From Isoetes taiwanensis (taxonomy: Eukaryota > Streptophyta > Lycopodiopsida > Isoetales > Isoetaceae): 64,000 nt of DNA. The position numbers and the translations under genes were made by a program. Where the stretch lies: assembly GCA_021234155.1 (NCBI GenBank), contig JAJEKV010000045.1, positions 9,597,105 through 9,661,104 of the forward strand. Reading direction: 5' to 3'. The notes under the pieces are model-generated. The model was not told where the DNA came from and did no database searches. It saw only the letters and a program-made list of their open reading frames with translations. This document shows positions 35,111 through 44,214 of the stretch, in pieces (position 1 is the stretch's first letter; each line of letters begins with the position of its first letter).

Positions 35111-35111
35111 A

Positions 35112-35177
35112 GATCATACGACGCGAAATCCATTGATTGCTACCTAATTGCAAGCAAGGCATTTCGGTCGTGTGATC
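35112..35177. repeat. Cassette hairpin 3
   Basis: Arms GATCATACGACGCGAAAT and ATTTCGGTCGTGTGATC surround a loop TCCATTGATTGCTACCTAAT... that is identical to the loop of hairpin 5. It lies 3' of family member 3. Confidence 0.85.
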
Positions 35178-35269
35178 TTTTTAATAAAACAAAACAAGAG
35201 AAACGGATAGAAGCAAGAAATGAGAGCAAATTTTTCTTTGAAACAAAAATATATATATACAATGGCTCA

Positions 35270-35629
35270 CGGATCTTCATGATCCTCAGAAGGCTGGCCG
35301 TAAAGCTGCGTTCTCATCCTCCGCGACTCGAAGCTTCTTCTCCATATCTTCTAGCGCTGCGAAATATTGTGTGCGCTTAAAAGCGCCTCGACCCTCTGGC
35401 TATTGGCCTCTCGGTACAGGTTAATGTTGTCGCGAGCTCAAGGTCTCGCCATGCTCATGCGGCCCCCCTCGTGAATTCTAACACGTCCCACCGCCTCCAT
35501 CTTCTCGGCGAGGCGACGGTGTTTTCGTCGTGAACCTCCTTGAATCTCTTCATCACCACAGCAAAGGGTGATGTCCGCGGGTAGCGACTCAGGGTGATTA
35601 AACTTCTTGGAGGAGGATGATGATGCCAT
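35270..35629 (-). pseudogene. MASSSSS family member 3
   Basis: Starts MASSSSSKKFNHPESLPADI at 35629, 60-70 bp after a TATA-like AATAAATAG. Homology to member 4 extends to about 35270, but the frame shifts after LPADITL and again later. The C-terminal part corresponds to the coiled-coil ALEDMEKKL region of member 4. Together with hairpin 3 it forms a unit duplicated at 35943-36600. Confidence 0.5.
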
Positions 35630-35688
35630 CGGAGGAGAAGGCGGAAGGCGGAAGAGGATCGGAGGTCGAAGGCAAGATAGAAGGTCTT

Positions 35689-35699
35689 CTATTTATTAC
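35689..35699 (-). promoter_or_regulatory. TATA-like element of family member 3
   Basis: The minus strand reads GTAATAAATAG, followed by AAGACC as in member 4. Confidence 0.45.
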
Positions 35700-35720
35700 A
35701 GGGATTTCATAGTAGCTTGA

Positions 35721-35786
35721 GTCACACGGCCCGCGAAGGATCGTGGGTCGGAAAAATGGACCGTTACTTCTCGGCGTCGTGTGAGG
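35721..35786. repeat. Cassette hairpin 4
   Basis: Arms GTCACACGGCCCGCGAA and CGGCGTCGTGTGA around a 35-nt loop. It lies just upstream of the TATA-like box of member 3, so this cassette is bracketed by hairpins on both sides. Confidence 0.7.
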
Positions 35787-35942
35787 AAAAGGACCGTTAC
35801 TTCTTCTAACGTCTTTTTGTTGTAGAAAGCTCGTGTGATAATTTTTATTGATAATTTCGGTGATACAATCTATACATAAGAAATTTTACTGATACATAAC
35901 TAAAGATAGAACTTCTCATTGAAGCAAAATAGAATCCATGGA

Positions 35943-36008
35943 GATCACCGCGGCGAAATCCATTGATTGCTACCTAATTGCAAGCAAGGCATTTCGGCGT
36001 CGTGTGAT
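35943..36008. repeat. Cassette hairpin 5
   Basis: Arms GATCACCGCGGCGAAAT and ATTTCGGCGTCGTGTGAT, with the same loop sequence as hairpin 3. It lies 3' of family member 4. Confidence 0.8.
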
Positions 36009-36119
36009 ATTTTAATAAAACAGAACATACATTGGAACAAGAGGATAGATAGAAGCAAAAAAATAGAGAAAAGGTTTCTTTGAAGCAAAAATAGATAGAT
36101 ACAACGGCTAGGGATCTTC

Positions 36120-36509
36120 ATGATCCTCTAGCTGATTTTCATGTCCCCGCGGTGGCCCGTAAGGTCGCGTTCTCATCCTCCGCGGCTTCGGAGCTTCTTC
36201 TCCATATCTTCTAAGGCTGCGAAATCATGTGAGCGGTTTCAACCGCCGCCCGACCTGCGGCTCGTCGCCTCCCGGTACATGGCGGAATGTTTCCACGAGC
36301 TCAACGCGTCGCCGCTTCGTCGGCGACTCCCCCTCGTGAAGGCTAATCATGTCGACCGCCTCATTGTTCTCGGCGAGGCGGTTGTTTTCATCATGGATCT
36401 CCTTGAATCTCTTCATCACCACTGCAAGGGTGATGTCCACGGGCAGCTCTGGGCGCTGGGGAGTGCTATCTTGGCGTGGTCGCTTGCTAGAGGAAGATGA
36501 TGATGCCAT
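36120..36509 (-). CDS. MASSSSS coiled-coil family member 4
   Basis: The clearest member. It starts MASSSSSSKRPRQDSTPQRP at 36509, about 90 bp after TATAAATAG. It continues with ELPVDITLAVVMKRFKEIHD and ENNRLAENNEAVDMISLHEG, a leucine-zipper-like coiled coil. A basic KRRR stretch follows, and the open frame ends at 36225. Similarity to member 3 continues to about 36120 in another frame (ALEDMEKKLR). The basic patches suggest a nuclear protein. No DNA-binding domain can be named. The gene sits between hairpins 5 and 6. Confidence 0.55.
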
Positions 36510-36593
36510 CGGAGCAGAAGGTGGAAGGCGGAAGCCGGAAGTAGAAGATGAGCGTATAAGGAAGGCGTCGAAGGTCGGCGTGGACATCGGTCT

Positions 36594-36603
36594 TCTATTT
36601 ATA
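36594..36603 (-). promoter_or_regulatory. TATA box of family member 4
   Basis: The minus strand reads TTATAAATAG directly after hairpin 6 and about 90 bp upstream of the ATG. Confidence 0.6.
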
Positions 36604-36608
36604 ACATG

Positions 36609-36642
36609 AGTCACACGAGTTGCTTCTGCGGCGTCGTGTGAG
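36609..36642. repeat. Cassette hairpin 6 (short loop)
   Basis: GTCACACGAGTTGC pairs with GCGGCGTCGTGTGA around a very short loop. It abuts the TATA box of member 4 on its upstream side. Confidence 0.65.
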
Positions 36643-36708
36643 GAATAAATAAATTAATTGTTTTTTTCCAATAATATTTCATTTCTTCGAGATAGATATC
36701 ACACGACG

Positions 36709-36760
36709 CGAAAACCTAGATATGACAGAAAATCAGACTGATGTATTTCGCGTGATGTGA
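36709..36760. repeat. Cassette hairpin 7
   Basis: Arms ATCACACGACGCGAAAA and TTTCGCGTGATGTGA. It lies on the 3' side of the acidic-protein gene at 36981-37880. Confidence 0.7.
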
Positions 36761-36980
36761 ATAAATACAAATAAAATAATTTTTATTAGGAATTTCGGAA
36801 GGACAATCTGTACATAAATAATTTTACCGATACAAGTTGGAAAACATATAACTTCCAATTTCTCAAGCTTAAATTCCAATTTCATGCTCTTTCAATCCCC
36901 CACAAGACTTGATCCAACAAGGCAATGACTTCCATGTTATCGACCCCAGCTTCCAACCTTGGGTGAGTCAAACCCGCAGA

Positions 36981-37880
36981 CTAAAAATTTAACATATTGC
37001 TTCGCCCGGAGGCTTGGTCGTCAAAATATTGTAGCACAACATCCCGCCGAATTGCTATCACCCTTTCAGTGTTTGATGCCAATTGGGAATGGTTCCCGAA
37101 CATGCATAATGCACGGATGTAATAGACAAACTCTGCACCTTTTGGACTGAAAGTTCTGCTGAAGACGATTATCTCCCCATTAACGAATCTTGAGATATAT
37201 CGTAACAATGTAGAGTCCTTCAATCTTTCCTGTCCCCCGCGTGCATGTCGGCAAGAAAAATCATCTACTTCCCACAAATAAGAACCCTCAAGCTTATCTT
37301 CTTCACATTTATCCTCATCTACCAGGCTTATCTTTGCCATTGGACTGAAGGGGCACATAAACACTGTAGATCCTGTTGGCGACTTTGCACGGAGAGATCG
37401 ATGGCATTCTTCTTCCGTTGGTAGATTAAGCCTCATCTTGAGCAAATCGAGACTCCAGGCCTCTCATAGGCTTCTTTAAGCTTTATAGCATTGCCGGTAT
37501 AATTAGACACTTCAAACATCTCTTTGTCCAAATCCTCTTCAAAATCTAGGCCTAAGTTTACCCATTCGGCCAAGGTACTGATAAGCTCGTCTTCCCTAGC
37601 ACACATTCGTAACAAAGACGGGTTCCTCGGTATATCACTTAGCAATAGGTATTCTTTGCCTTCCACTAAAATTGGCGTTATGTCAGACAACTTCTTTTCA
37701 TCCTCATCCCCATCCCGATCACCTTGAATCATCTCCCTCCTCTGGTTCACCCAAGGCCGGTCGCGTCGAAGCTAAAACTCCTACATTCTTGCTCTTCTTC
37801 TTGTAGATCTATCTCCATTTCTACGTCATAGTCAGCATCATCATCACATAACTGACCCCCTTGGCTTAAAGATTTCATTG
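36981..37880 (-). pseudogene. Acidic cargo protein, frameshifted, family unknown
   Basis: The likely start is MKSLSQGGQLCDDDADYD at about 37880. Three overlapping frames then follow, one-base shifts near 37755 and 37440 apart: an acidic stretch (GDRDGDEDEKKLSDITPILV), a middle part (MCAREDELISTLAEWVNLGL) and a C-terminal part with VFMCPFSPMAKISLVDEDKC and LLRYISRFVNGEIIVFSRTF. With continuous frames it would be a protein of about 290 residues. I do not recognise it. It may be the continuation of the upstream gene at 37921-38280. Confidence 0.4.
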
Positions 37881-37920
37881 TTTCCAATGTATCTTGGTTT
37901 TAGGCGAGCGAATGCAATAA

Positions 37921-38280
37921 CTAGCAAATGCAAACGGCAAAGAAAATAAGATACCTTCTTAAGCACAAGGACGCTTGCCGGGGAGGAGCCCGTTGCGCGG
38001 CATTCTTGAAAAACATCTTCCCCGTTTGCAAATGGGAAGCCGCTTCCTCTAGAGCTGGTTTTGGAATCCACGAGCGGGGACATCCGCAAGGGCGTCTTGG
38101 CCGAGACCAAGCGGTCCGGGTGAAAGCTAAGGCAACCTCGCGATAGCATCCAAGCTCGCTACTGTTTGCCATGATATCCAACTCCTTGCAATAGAACGGA
38201 TAAATCGCAGTCGGCGCAACTTCCTCGTTGTCATGAGGGGCGGATGCATACCATTCCAGGAACTTGACATAACAATCCAT
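37921..38280 (-). CDS. Cargo protein of unknown family
   Basis: Starts MDCYVKFLEWYASAPHDNEE at 38280, about 100 bp after a TATA box (38378-38388). It continues with IYPFYCKELDIMANSSELGC and a Cys/Pro/Arg-rich part to HLQTGKMFFKN. A possible donor (AAGAAG before GTATCTT) lies near 37950, so splicing into the acidic-protein frames is plausible. No family recognised. Confidence 0.4.
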   Translation of the reverse strand: MDCYVKFLEWYASAPHDNEEVAPTAIYPFYCKELDIMANSSELGCYREVALAFTRTAWSRPRRPCGCPRSWIPKPALEEAASHLQTGKMFFKNAAQRAPPRQASLCLRRYLIFFAVCIC

Positions 38281-38377
38281 GGCGAAGCAAACGACAAAAA
38301 CAAGATGTTTAGACGAAAACAAGATGTTCCAGGAGCGGTAAGGCGCTGTCACTTTTGATCTCAAGTAGCCGTTGTCG

Positions 38378-38388
38378 ATTATAAAAGG
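38378..38388 (-). promoter_or_regulatory. TATA box of the 38280 gene
   Basis: The minus strand reads CTTTTATAATC, about 100 bp before the ATG at 38280 and 40 bp downstream of the telomere-like block. Confidence 0.5.
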
Positions 38389-38425
38389 GGACACAGCCGT
38401 TGTGGGGAGATTTGTCCGTACATTC

Positions 38426-38455
38426 TAGGGTTAGGGTTAGGGTTAGGGTTAGGGT
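38426..38455. repeat. Five TTAGGG units, telo-box-like
   Basis: Five perfect TAGGGT hexamers in a row on the plus strand (AACCCT on the minus, coding, strand). They lie between hairpin 8 and the TATA box of the 38280 gene. Plant promoters are known to use short AACCCTA telo-boxes, so a regulatory role is more likely than a true telomere. The unit is the 6-bp form and not the usual plant 7-bp TTTAGGG. Confidence 0.8.
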
Positions 38456-38456
38456 T

Positions 38457-38525
38457 GGATCACACGACGCGAAGACTACTATGTGCAACAAAAAAGCACA
38501 ATGCTTGCTGCGCGTCGTGTGATCC
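38457..38525. repeat. Cassette hairpin 8
   Basis: Arms GGATCACACGACGCG and CGCGTCGTGTGATCC are exact inverse copies around a 38-nt loop. It lies between the histone-like gene and the telo-box promoter. Confidence 0.9.
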
Positions 38526-38660
38526 TCACGAATAACATTTAAAAAAAAAAAATACAAAGTGCGAAGCTAGGCTTCTAAGAAAGAAATGGACTAAGAGATT
38601 CAGCTTATAAAGCCATTACATTAAGAAATATTATACATATGAAAAAAACACAAAGGCACT

Positions 38661-39529
38661 TCACGGCCTTTTTTCTGGGGGGTCTTTCTTCTTGTTGTAT
38701 TCAGCCATAAAATTTTGACCATAGTACTCAAGATTCCTTATCGTAAGGCAGCGCATGTCCTTGGGCATGATACCACCCGCTTGGCATGTATTGCTTTGCA
38801 AGTCTGCGAGTCTTCGAACAGACCGACACCAACTGCTTCTGAAGCCATTTGAAGAGCATTTAAGGCAGTTGCTTGAATTCTGTAACTGGTATGATGTATC
38901 GCACCACACTCTTGCAGAATCTCTTTCACGAGCTTGGCAAATGGGAGACGCGGAATGACCATCTCAGTGCTCTTCTGATACTTCTTAATCTCGAAGCTTT
39001 TAATGCCGGGCTTAGTCTTCCGCTTCCGCCACTACCCTCACCCACCCAAAGATTTGGGCACATTTGCTCGGCCCGACTCTTCCGGCCGTCTCCTCACCCC
39101 AAAGATTTCGGTTTGGTCCTCGGCCGACTCTTCCGGTAGTCTCCTCACATTCTGGTGGCCTTCCCCTTTGGGCGTTGGGCCTCCTCCTTTGATTTGAAGG
39201 TTCTGCCGCATCCACAGGGGAGGAGCGGGGAGGAGCAGTAAGAGCAAGAAGAGGCGGCTGCCCAATAATTAATCCGGCATCATATTCTGCTCGCCGGTCT
39301 CTCACATTTCCATCCTCCGCCTCTCCAGACCGGAGTGCACCTCCCTACTTACTCCGGTTTTGCTTCTCCGCCGATCGTCATCGCGGTTCTTTTCGGGTCT
39401 TACGTTAGGCATGGTCGAAGGAGAAGAATCTCTATCGAGAGACTTGATTCGGATGAAGGAGGCGGACTAATGTAATCACCGGCCTTACACCACTGGATGG
39501 GTCCTTGCGGTTTGCTTAGTTCTTGCCAT
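38661..39529 (-). pseudogene. Divergent histone H3-like protein
   Basis: Opens with MARTKQTAR at 39529, identical to the first nine residues of canonical histone H3, then breaks frame. The interior (39500-39040) reads as a long Arg/Pro/Gly-rich tail in shifting frames. The histone fold follows at 39015-38661: [65 protein letters not shown] and, after a one-base shift, IMPKDM. These match the H3 alphaN, alpha1, alpha2 and alpha3 landmarks (KYQKSTEL, LPFQRLVREI, LFEDTNLC, IHAKRVTIMPKD). The C-terminus is longer than normal H3 by about 20 residues. The loop before IQATAL is CENH3-like in part. At least three frameshifts mean it is broken as read. It is carried inside the transposon between hairpins. 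Confidence 0.8.
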
Positions 39530-39548
39530 GGCTTCTCGGCGGATGGCG

Positions 39549-39560
39549 CTTTATACTACT
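39549..39560 (-). promoter_or_regulatory. TATA-like element of the histone-like gene
   Basis: The minus strand reads AGTAGTATAAAG only 20-25 bp before the MARTKQTAR codon, closer than in the other cassettes. Confidence 0.4.
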
Positions 39561-39735
39561 AACAACGACAAAAATAGACAACCGGCAAGAGATAAATAGT
39601 AAAAAGCGAAGTTAAAGTAAAATATGATGGTAACGTTTTTAAATAATTGTACGGAACCCTAAAAATATCGAACAAAATCACGGAACCCTAAAAAACATCG
39701 GGCAAAAACACAAATAAAAACCGAGATTCAAAGCG

Positions 39736-40336
39736 CTAGGCGATAGACAATTTCTTGTTGATCGCGAACTCACTAAACTTTACATTTCCCTCTTGCCCAG
39801 AACCAACCCTAATGCCATCAATAAAATAATGGAAGTCGTCGACAATCTCCTCTGTCTCCATTAGCACTCTTAGCTCGATAATGGCCATTAAACTTTCCAT
39901 GGTGGCTGTATAAATGACTTCCTCCCCTCTCCATACTCGAATATCCACCGCGACGGAATTAATGCGTTATGGTCCTCAAACGGCTCCCAAAAAAGTTGTG
40001 CGACCTCTCTTTTTACTGTTTCCTTCGTTCTAGTTGACAATTAACGATAAAATATTGTTTTGGAAGAAAGTATCTGAACTTAAAGGAGGACTTAACTTCG
40101 CGGACCTCGTTAGTTGACCGGATGATTCGTGGAATCGAACATCCCAGTCGGAACCAAAAAATAAGCCATCCACAAAATCGGCAGAGGGGAGAAAGCACGA
40201 TATGTCTTGGAGCTTTTCGAACTTCTGGCGCCATCCGGAATATGTTAGCAAATACCTCAAACGGTGTGAAGATTTTGAAACTCATCCTCACGCCTCCGTT
40301 TTTGATATTCCCGCTTGCACCTCGTCGACCATGCAT
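39736..40336 (-). pseudogene. Cargo protein remnant, family unknown
   Basis: Two minus-strand parts. 40013-40336 holds MSFKIFTPFEVFANIF, or in the next frame SADFVDGLFFGSDWDV. 39736-39948 holds VWRGEEVIYTATMESLMAII and ELRVLMETEEIVDDFHYFID. They read as one decayed gene. No family recognised. Confidence 0.35.
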
Positions 40337-40652
40337 TTCTTCATTGCAATTACATTGTTCTCATTAGTCCGTGGGCTTACAAAGTTCACTTAAAGGGGCA
40401 ATTCAACCGCCCTCAAGCTCGGTTTCGACCTTTACGTTATAATCATGTCCGTAAAACCGGATGCCTATACCCCGCAAAGGTCACGGCATCCATACCTTGA
40501 AAAGGACAATTCCGATGTCTATGTGATACCGACAAGTACACTTTGCTAATACTTTCGGCCGGAATGACATCCACGACGTCCCGATAAACATAAACCCGCA
40601 CAATAAAGTTGTTTGTAAACACGTGTCAAAAAAAGAAATGAAAAGATAAGGA

Positions 40653-40720
40653 GATCACACGACGCGAAACTATCTCTACGCGATTAAGTAGGCGACGGCT
40701 AGCCCGGCGTCGTGTGATCC
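40653..40720. repeat. Cassette hairpin 9
   Basis: Arms GATCACACGACGCGAAAC (40653-40670) and GGCGTCGTGTGATC around a 38-nt loop. It lies at the 3' end of the last minus-strand frame. Confidence 0.85.
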
Positions 40721-40955
40721 GATTAAGGTCGTTACCATTTGCGGGCAATTTTGGGAATCTGTTTTTGGTGGAGATTAGCTCTTTGGCCATATCGAAAGGG
40801 GTATATGCATGTCGTATTGTTATACTTTCCACTTTTCGGCCGTTAGAATTCAACTTGAACTCTTTTATCCTACCTATCCAATGTGTCCGCGACGTCCGAT
40901 CGCTTTTGTCGCTTAACTCTATGCTCGCCCTCGTTGATGGCGGATACTCACCCAC
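40721..40955 (-). CDS. Small cargo protein, family unknown
   Basis: The frame from 40955 reads MGEYPPSTRASIELSDKSDR, then WIGRIKEFKLNSNGRKVESI and AYTPFDMAKELISTKNRF, and runs into hairpin 9. Composition is protein-like. The open frame continues through the hairpin only by chance. No TATA box was identified. Confidence 0.35.
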
Positions 40956-41375
40956 CTGAACCTATTGAGACAAAACCTCCCACTTCTTGACCTTGGGAGT
41001 TACGTAAATGGGGCAAGAACACGAAATTACGGGGAGACATGGATTGCGGATGAGGAGTGAAGGCGGAGAGGATGCACGTAGGCGCCGGGTGACAATCTGA
41101 AGTTTGGCGCCAAAATTTGACAAGGGAGTTGGTGACGCTGACAGTAGGCGGTCAAAGTCACCATTATTTTGGGCGGCGAAGCGACTCCCGAAAAATACGG
41201 GCCATTAAAATGGTTGCAATAAAAGCGCAGACATCCCCTATGAAAATACGCCATGTGGATGCCAAGTAAGCCTGCTCATCCTTCTACCTGCCAAGTAATA
41301 CTGACTTTCGTAAAAAAGGCGCAAACCTGATTGGTCCTGGCGAATCTGACGTGGAAATCTTTAGCCCAAGATAAG

Positions 41376-41408
41376 GGCCATTTTCAGACCCCAAATCCGC
41401 CCTAATGG
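41376..41408 (-). repeat. Right terminal inverted repeat
   Basis: 33 bp, plus-strand reading GGCCATTTTCAGACC to CGCCCTAATGG. Exact inverse of the left terminus. Confidence 0.9.
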
Positions 41409-41752
41409 AATAGCAGGCATGCTCGTAGCTTTGCTGCTACTTTGGAAGGTCCGGGACCATGACAGTCGGTTTGGATCTATAGTATAAACAATCAAGCAGT
41501 ATAGTTTAGAGTTGTATCTATAGAGTCGGATCAAATGAGAAGTTGAACTTCACTATTTCTGTCTAAATAGTGTGTTCAAAATTGAAATGGTAGCTACTGA
41601 AATAATGCATTGATTTATTCATTTCTAAGGTTAATTATTAAAATATATTAACCTTGTGATTTTGAGTAGTTTAAGTTGGTTGCCTATTATGAATTTCATG
41701 TAGATCTAAGTGGCTAGGTTATTGCACTAGAATACTTGAAATTTTTCTCACA
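41409..41752 (+). repeat. Presumed left LTR of the copia element
   Basis: The sequence ends ...TCTCACA at 41752, directly before the primer-binding site. The left border is unknown and may have been trimmed. No matching right LTR was found after 46290. Confidence 0.4.
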
Positions 41753-41853
41753 TTGGTATCAGAGCTAACATGGCAACTAGACTTGGTTCTTCTTTACTCA
41801 GTGGAGTGGATATGTTCCAAGGGGAAGCTGGGTTTTAGGCCTGGAAAGAGAGA

Positions 41854-43182
41854 ATGAAGGATGTGCTTCAAGCAGAAGATATGTGGGATCTGATAGAGGG
41901 GGACAGTGCTGAAATAGGTGAGAGCAGTACTAATAATGCAGGTACAAGTGCTGCAAGTGAAGCATCTATTAATGCTAATGTAAGTGGAACCAATACAAAA
42001 AGATCTCGGCAGGCCAGATGCATAATTGCAAGTAAGTTGAGTTCGAGCATCATATTTAAGCTTAAGAACAAAACACCAAAAGAAATGTGGGAGTTTCTGG
42101 TTAAACATTATGAAGTTAAAAAATCTTCTCAAATTGAAATGCTTGATAGGCAGCTGAGAAAATTAAAATTTAAGGATGATGATAATCTCACTCAGTTTTT
42201 TCAAAAATATGATAACATTATTACTGATTTGGAGGCAGCAGAAGTACCTATCACAAAAAATTTTCATGTGTTGTCTTTATCTAGGGCCTTCTCAGAATAT
42301 GAGCAGTTGTCTACATTAGTCAGAAGTGTGGCCATGAATAGGGAACGAGCTGAGCTGATGATAAGGACTGAAATAGAGCAGAAAAAGATAATTAAAGGGG
42401 AAGAAGAAGAGAAGTCAGAAATTCTCTATACTGGAAAAGGAAAAGGGCGCTTTGGAAATGATAAAAGTAGACTTGGTCCCTGTTATTCGTGTAAATCCTA
42501 TGGACACTTGAAAAGTAACTGTCCTAAGGTTAAGCAAAATAGATATTTCAATTGTAAAGGTTTTGGTCATGTTGCAGCAGACTGCCCAAGTCCAAAAGGA
42601 GCAGGTGGAAGAAGAGGAAAAATTATAAGCAAAGGAAGAGGTAATATGCCTAAAGGTAGGAATGAGAAAGTTTCAAATGTAAATCTTACTCAAGAAAACA
42701 ATAATGATGAAGAAGATACGGATGCAGAGGTAAGAACATATGCTGCATGCTCTATTTCAGAAAGAAGTACTAACAAAACCAATGACATGTTTGTGATAGA
42801 TAGTGGAGCTGAGAGATCAGTAGTTAAAGCTACTAATACTCTCAAAGAAAGAAGAAAGAGGAGCTCAACCTTTGTGCAGATGGGAGATGGAGAGCTACAG
42901 GAGGTTGAGGAGTATGGACTGTTGCAACTTTATGATCTAGAAGGGAAACTAGTTAATTTAAAGAATGTTCTTTGTGTTCCAAACATTGTAAGAAACTTGA
43001 TCTCAGTGAGCCAACTAGCAGACATGGGATTCAAACTTATTTCTGACAAGAATTACTGTAAAGTGCTTCAAAATAATAAAGTCAAGTTTCTTGCTATACG
43101 AGTTGGGAATCTTTTAAGACATTACCAGGAAGTATCAACTCAGTTGAAATGCCAATGCTCAAACTTTGGCATGAAAGATTAG
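41854..43182 (+). pseudogene. Copia gag-protease part
   Basis: Open frame of 442 codons: a gag domain (MWEFLVKHYEVKKSSQIEML), two CCHC zinc knuckles (CYSCKSYGHLKSNC and YFNCKGFGHVAADC, the first Cys of the second being Tyr-shifted), then the aspartic protease motif FVIDSGAERSVV. The end carries the start of the GAG-pre-integrase region. The upstream part of gag is interrupted by a TAG just before 41854. Coat and polyprotein-processing functions are typical of Ty1/copia. Confidence 0.85.
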
Positions 43183-43262
43183 GGCATGTAAATGTACAAA
43201 ATATTAAAGAAATTGTCAAAAGGGGCCTGTTGTTGCAGCAGAAGAAGAAGTAGGTACTTGCT

Positions 43263-44211
43263 ATGGTTGGGAAAAGCTCGAGATTAGCTTTTAAAAGAAG
43301 GCATGAAAGAGCAAGGGAGCTGTTAGAACTTTTACATTCAGATTTATGTGGACCAATCAATATTCTGACTATGCAAGGTAGAAGATACTTTATTACATTT
43401 ATAGATGATCATTCTAGACACACTAAATGTTTCTTTTTTAGAACTAAAAATCAAGCATACAAAGCTTACAAAATATTTGAAGCAGAGGCTGAAAGGTTCA
43501 CAGAAAAAAGGGTTAAGTGCTTAAGATCCGATGGGGGAAGAGAGTTTGTAAATAATGAGTTTAAGCATTATTGCAGAGAAAAGGGAATCAAAAGACAAGT
43601 AACATGCAGTCATACACCTCAACAGAATGGAATTGCAGAAAGGAGAAACAGATACATCTTAGATTCAGTAAGATCGATGCCCAAACAATTTGGGCTACCT
43701 AATATTCTATGGGAAGAAGCTATCAGAGCTGCAGTATATATTCAAAACCGGGTACCTAATTCAAGTATGGGTGAACTTATATCAGAAAAGATTTGGAGCA
43801 AGTCACCAATAACGTATGATTTATTTAAAGCTTTTGGAATTGCTTTCACCCATGTGCCAAAGGAAGTTAGACCAAAATTAGATGACAGAGCTATAACAGG
43901 ATACATGGTAGGATATGATGAAATTTCAAAAGGGTACAGAATTTATTATCCAGAAGAGAGGAGAGTAATAGTTAGTAGAGATGTTAGATTCAATGAACTC
44001 ATGCTCTACAAGAATAGAAATGACTTGAATGACAGGCTGAATTTCTTTGCAAAAAACAATAGTATGGAAAGTGAAGATGCTCCAACTAAGACTAAGGAAA
44101 AAACAATTGCTGATGTTGATAGTGAAGATGATGAAACAGATAATAAGAATGAGAATGAGAATGATTTTTTATCGTCCACTGAGGCCAATTGGCCTATGAG
44201 ACCCATAAGGA
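43263..44211 (+). pseudogene. Copia integrase part
   Basis: Begins after a frame break. The catalytic core carries LLHSDLCGPI (first Asp), ITFIDDHSR, LRSDGGREFVNNEF (second Asp) and HTPQQNGIAERRNR (the Glu). A C-terminal part with GYMVGYDEISKGYRIY follows. The frame runs into inserted LINE sequence shortly after an acidic linker. The DDE residues are present. Confidence 0.85.
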
Positions 44212-44214
44212 GCG

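Larger units (their letters stand above)
27851..41408. mobile_element. 13.6-kb segment bounded by 33-bp terminal inverted repeats; putative giant DNA transposon
   Basis: The left end CCATTAGGGCGGATTTGG continues to 27883. It is repeated as an exact 33-bp inverted copy at 41376-41408, and weaker inverted similarity (CCACGTCA) continues inward. The interior holds a plus-strand transposase-like gene (31188-32872), a series of small minus-strand genes (33318-40955), nine hairpins and a five-unit TTAGGG block. No target-site duplication is obvious (flanks ACGGT and AATAG). A second, lightly truncated copy of the left end starts at 29845, so the structure is composite: a second element nested in a first, or an internal duplication. 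Superfamily is not assigned. Frameshifts in most genes suggest an inactive copy. Confidence 0.7.

Noticed and set aside
38426-38455. A telomere or ancient chromosome end
   Set aside because: Only five units, embedded in a promoter between a hairpin and a TATA box with coding sequence on both sides.
27851-41408. An endogenous giant virus fragment
   Set aside because: TATA-driven small genes and a histone raised the idea, but no viral core gene (major capsid, packaging ATPase, B-family polymerase) was seen, while inverted termini and a transposase-like gene are present.
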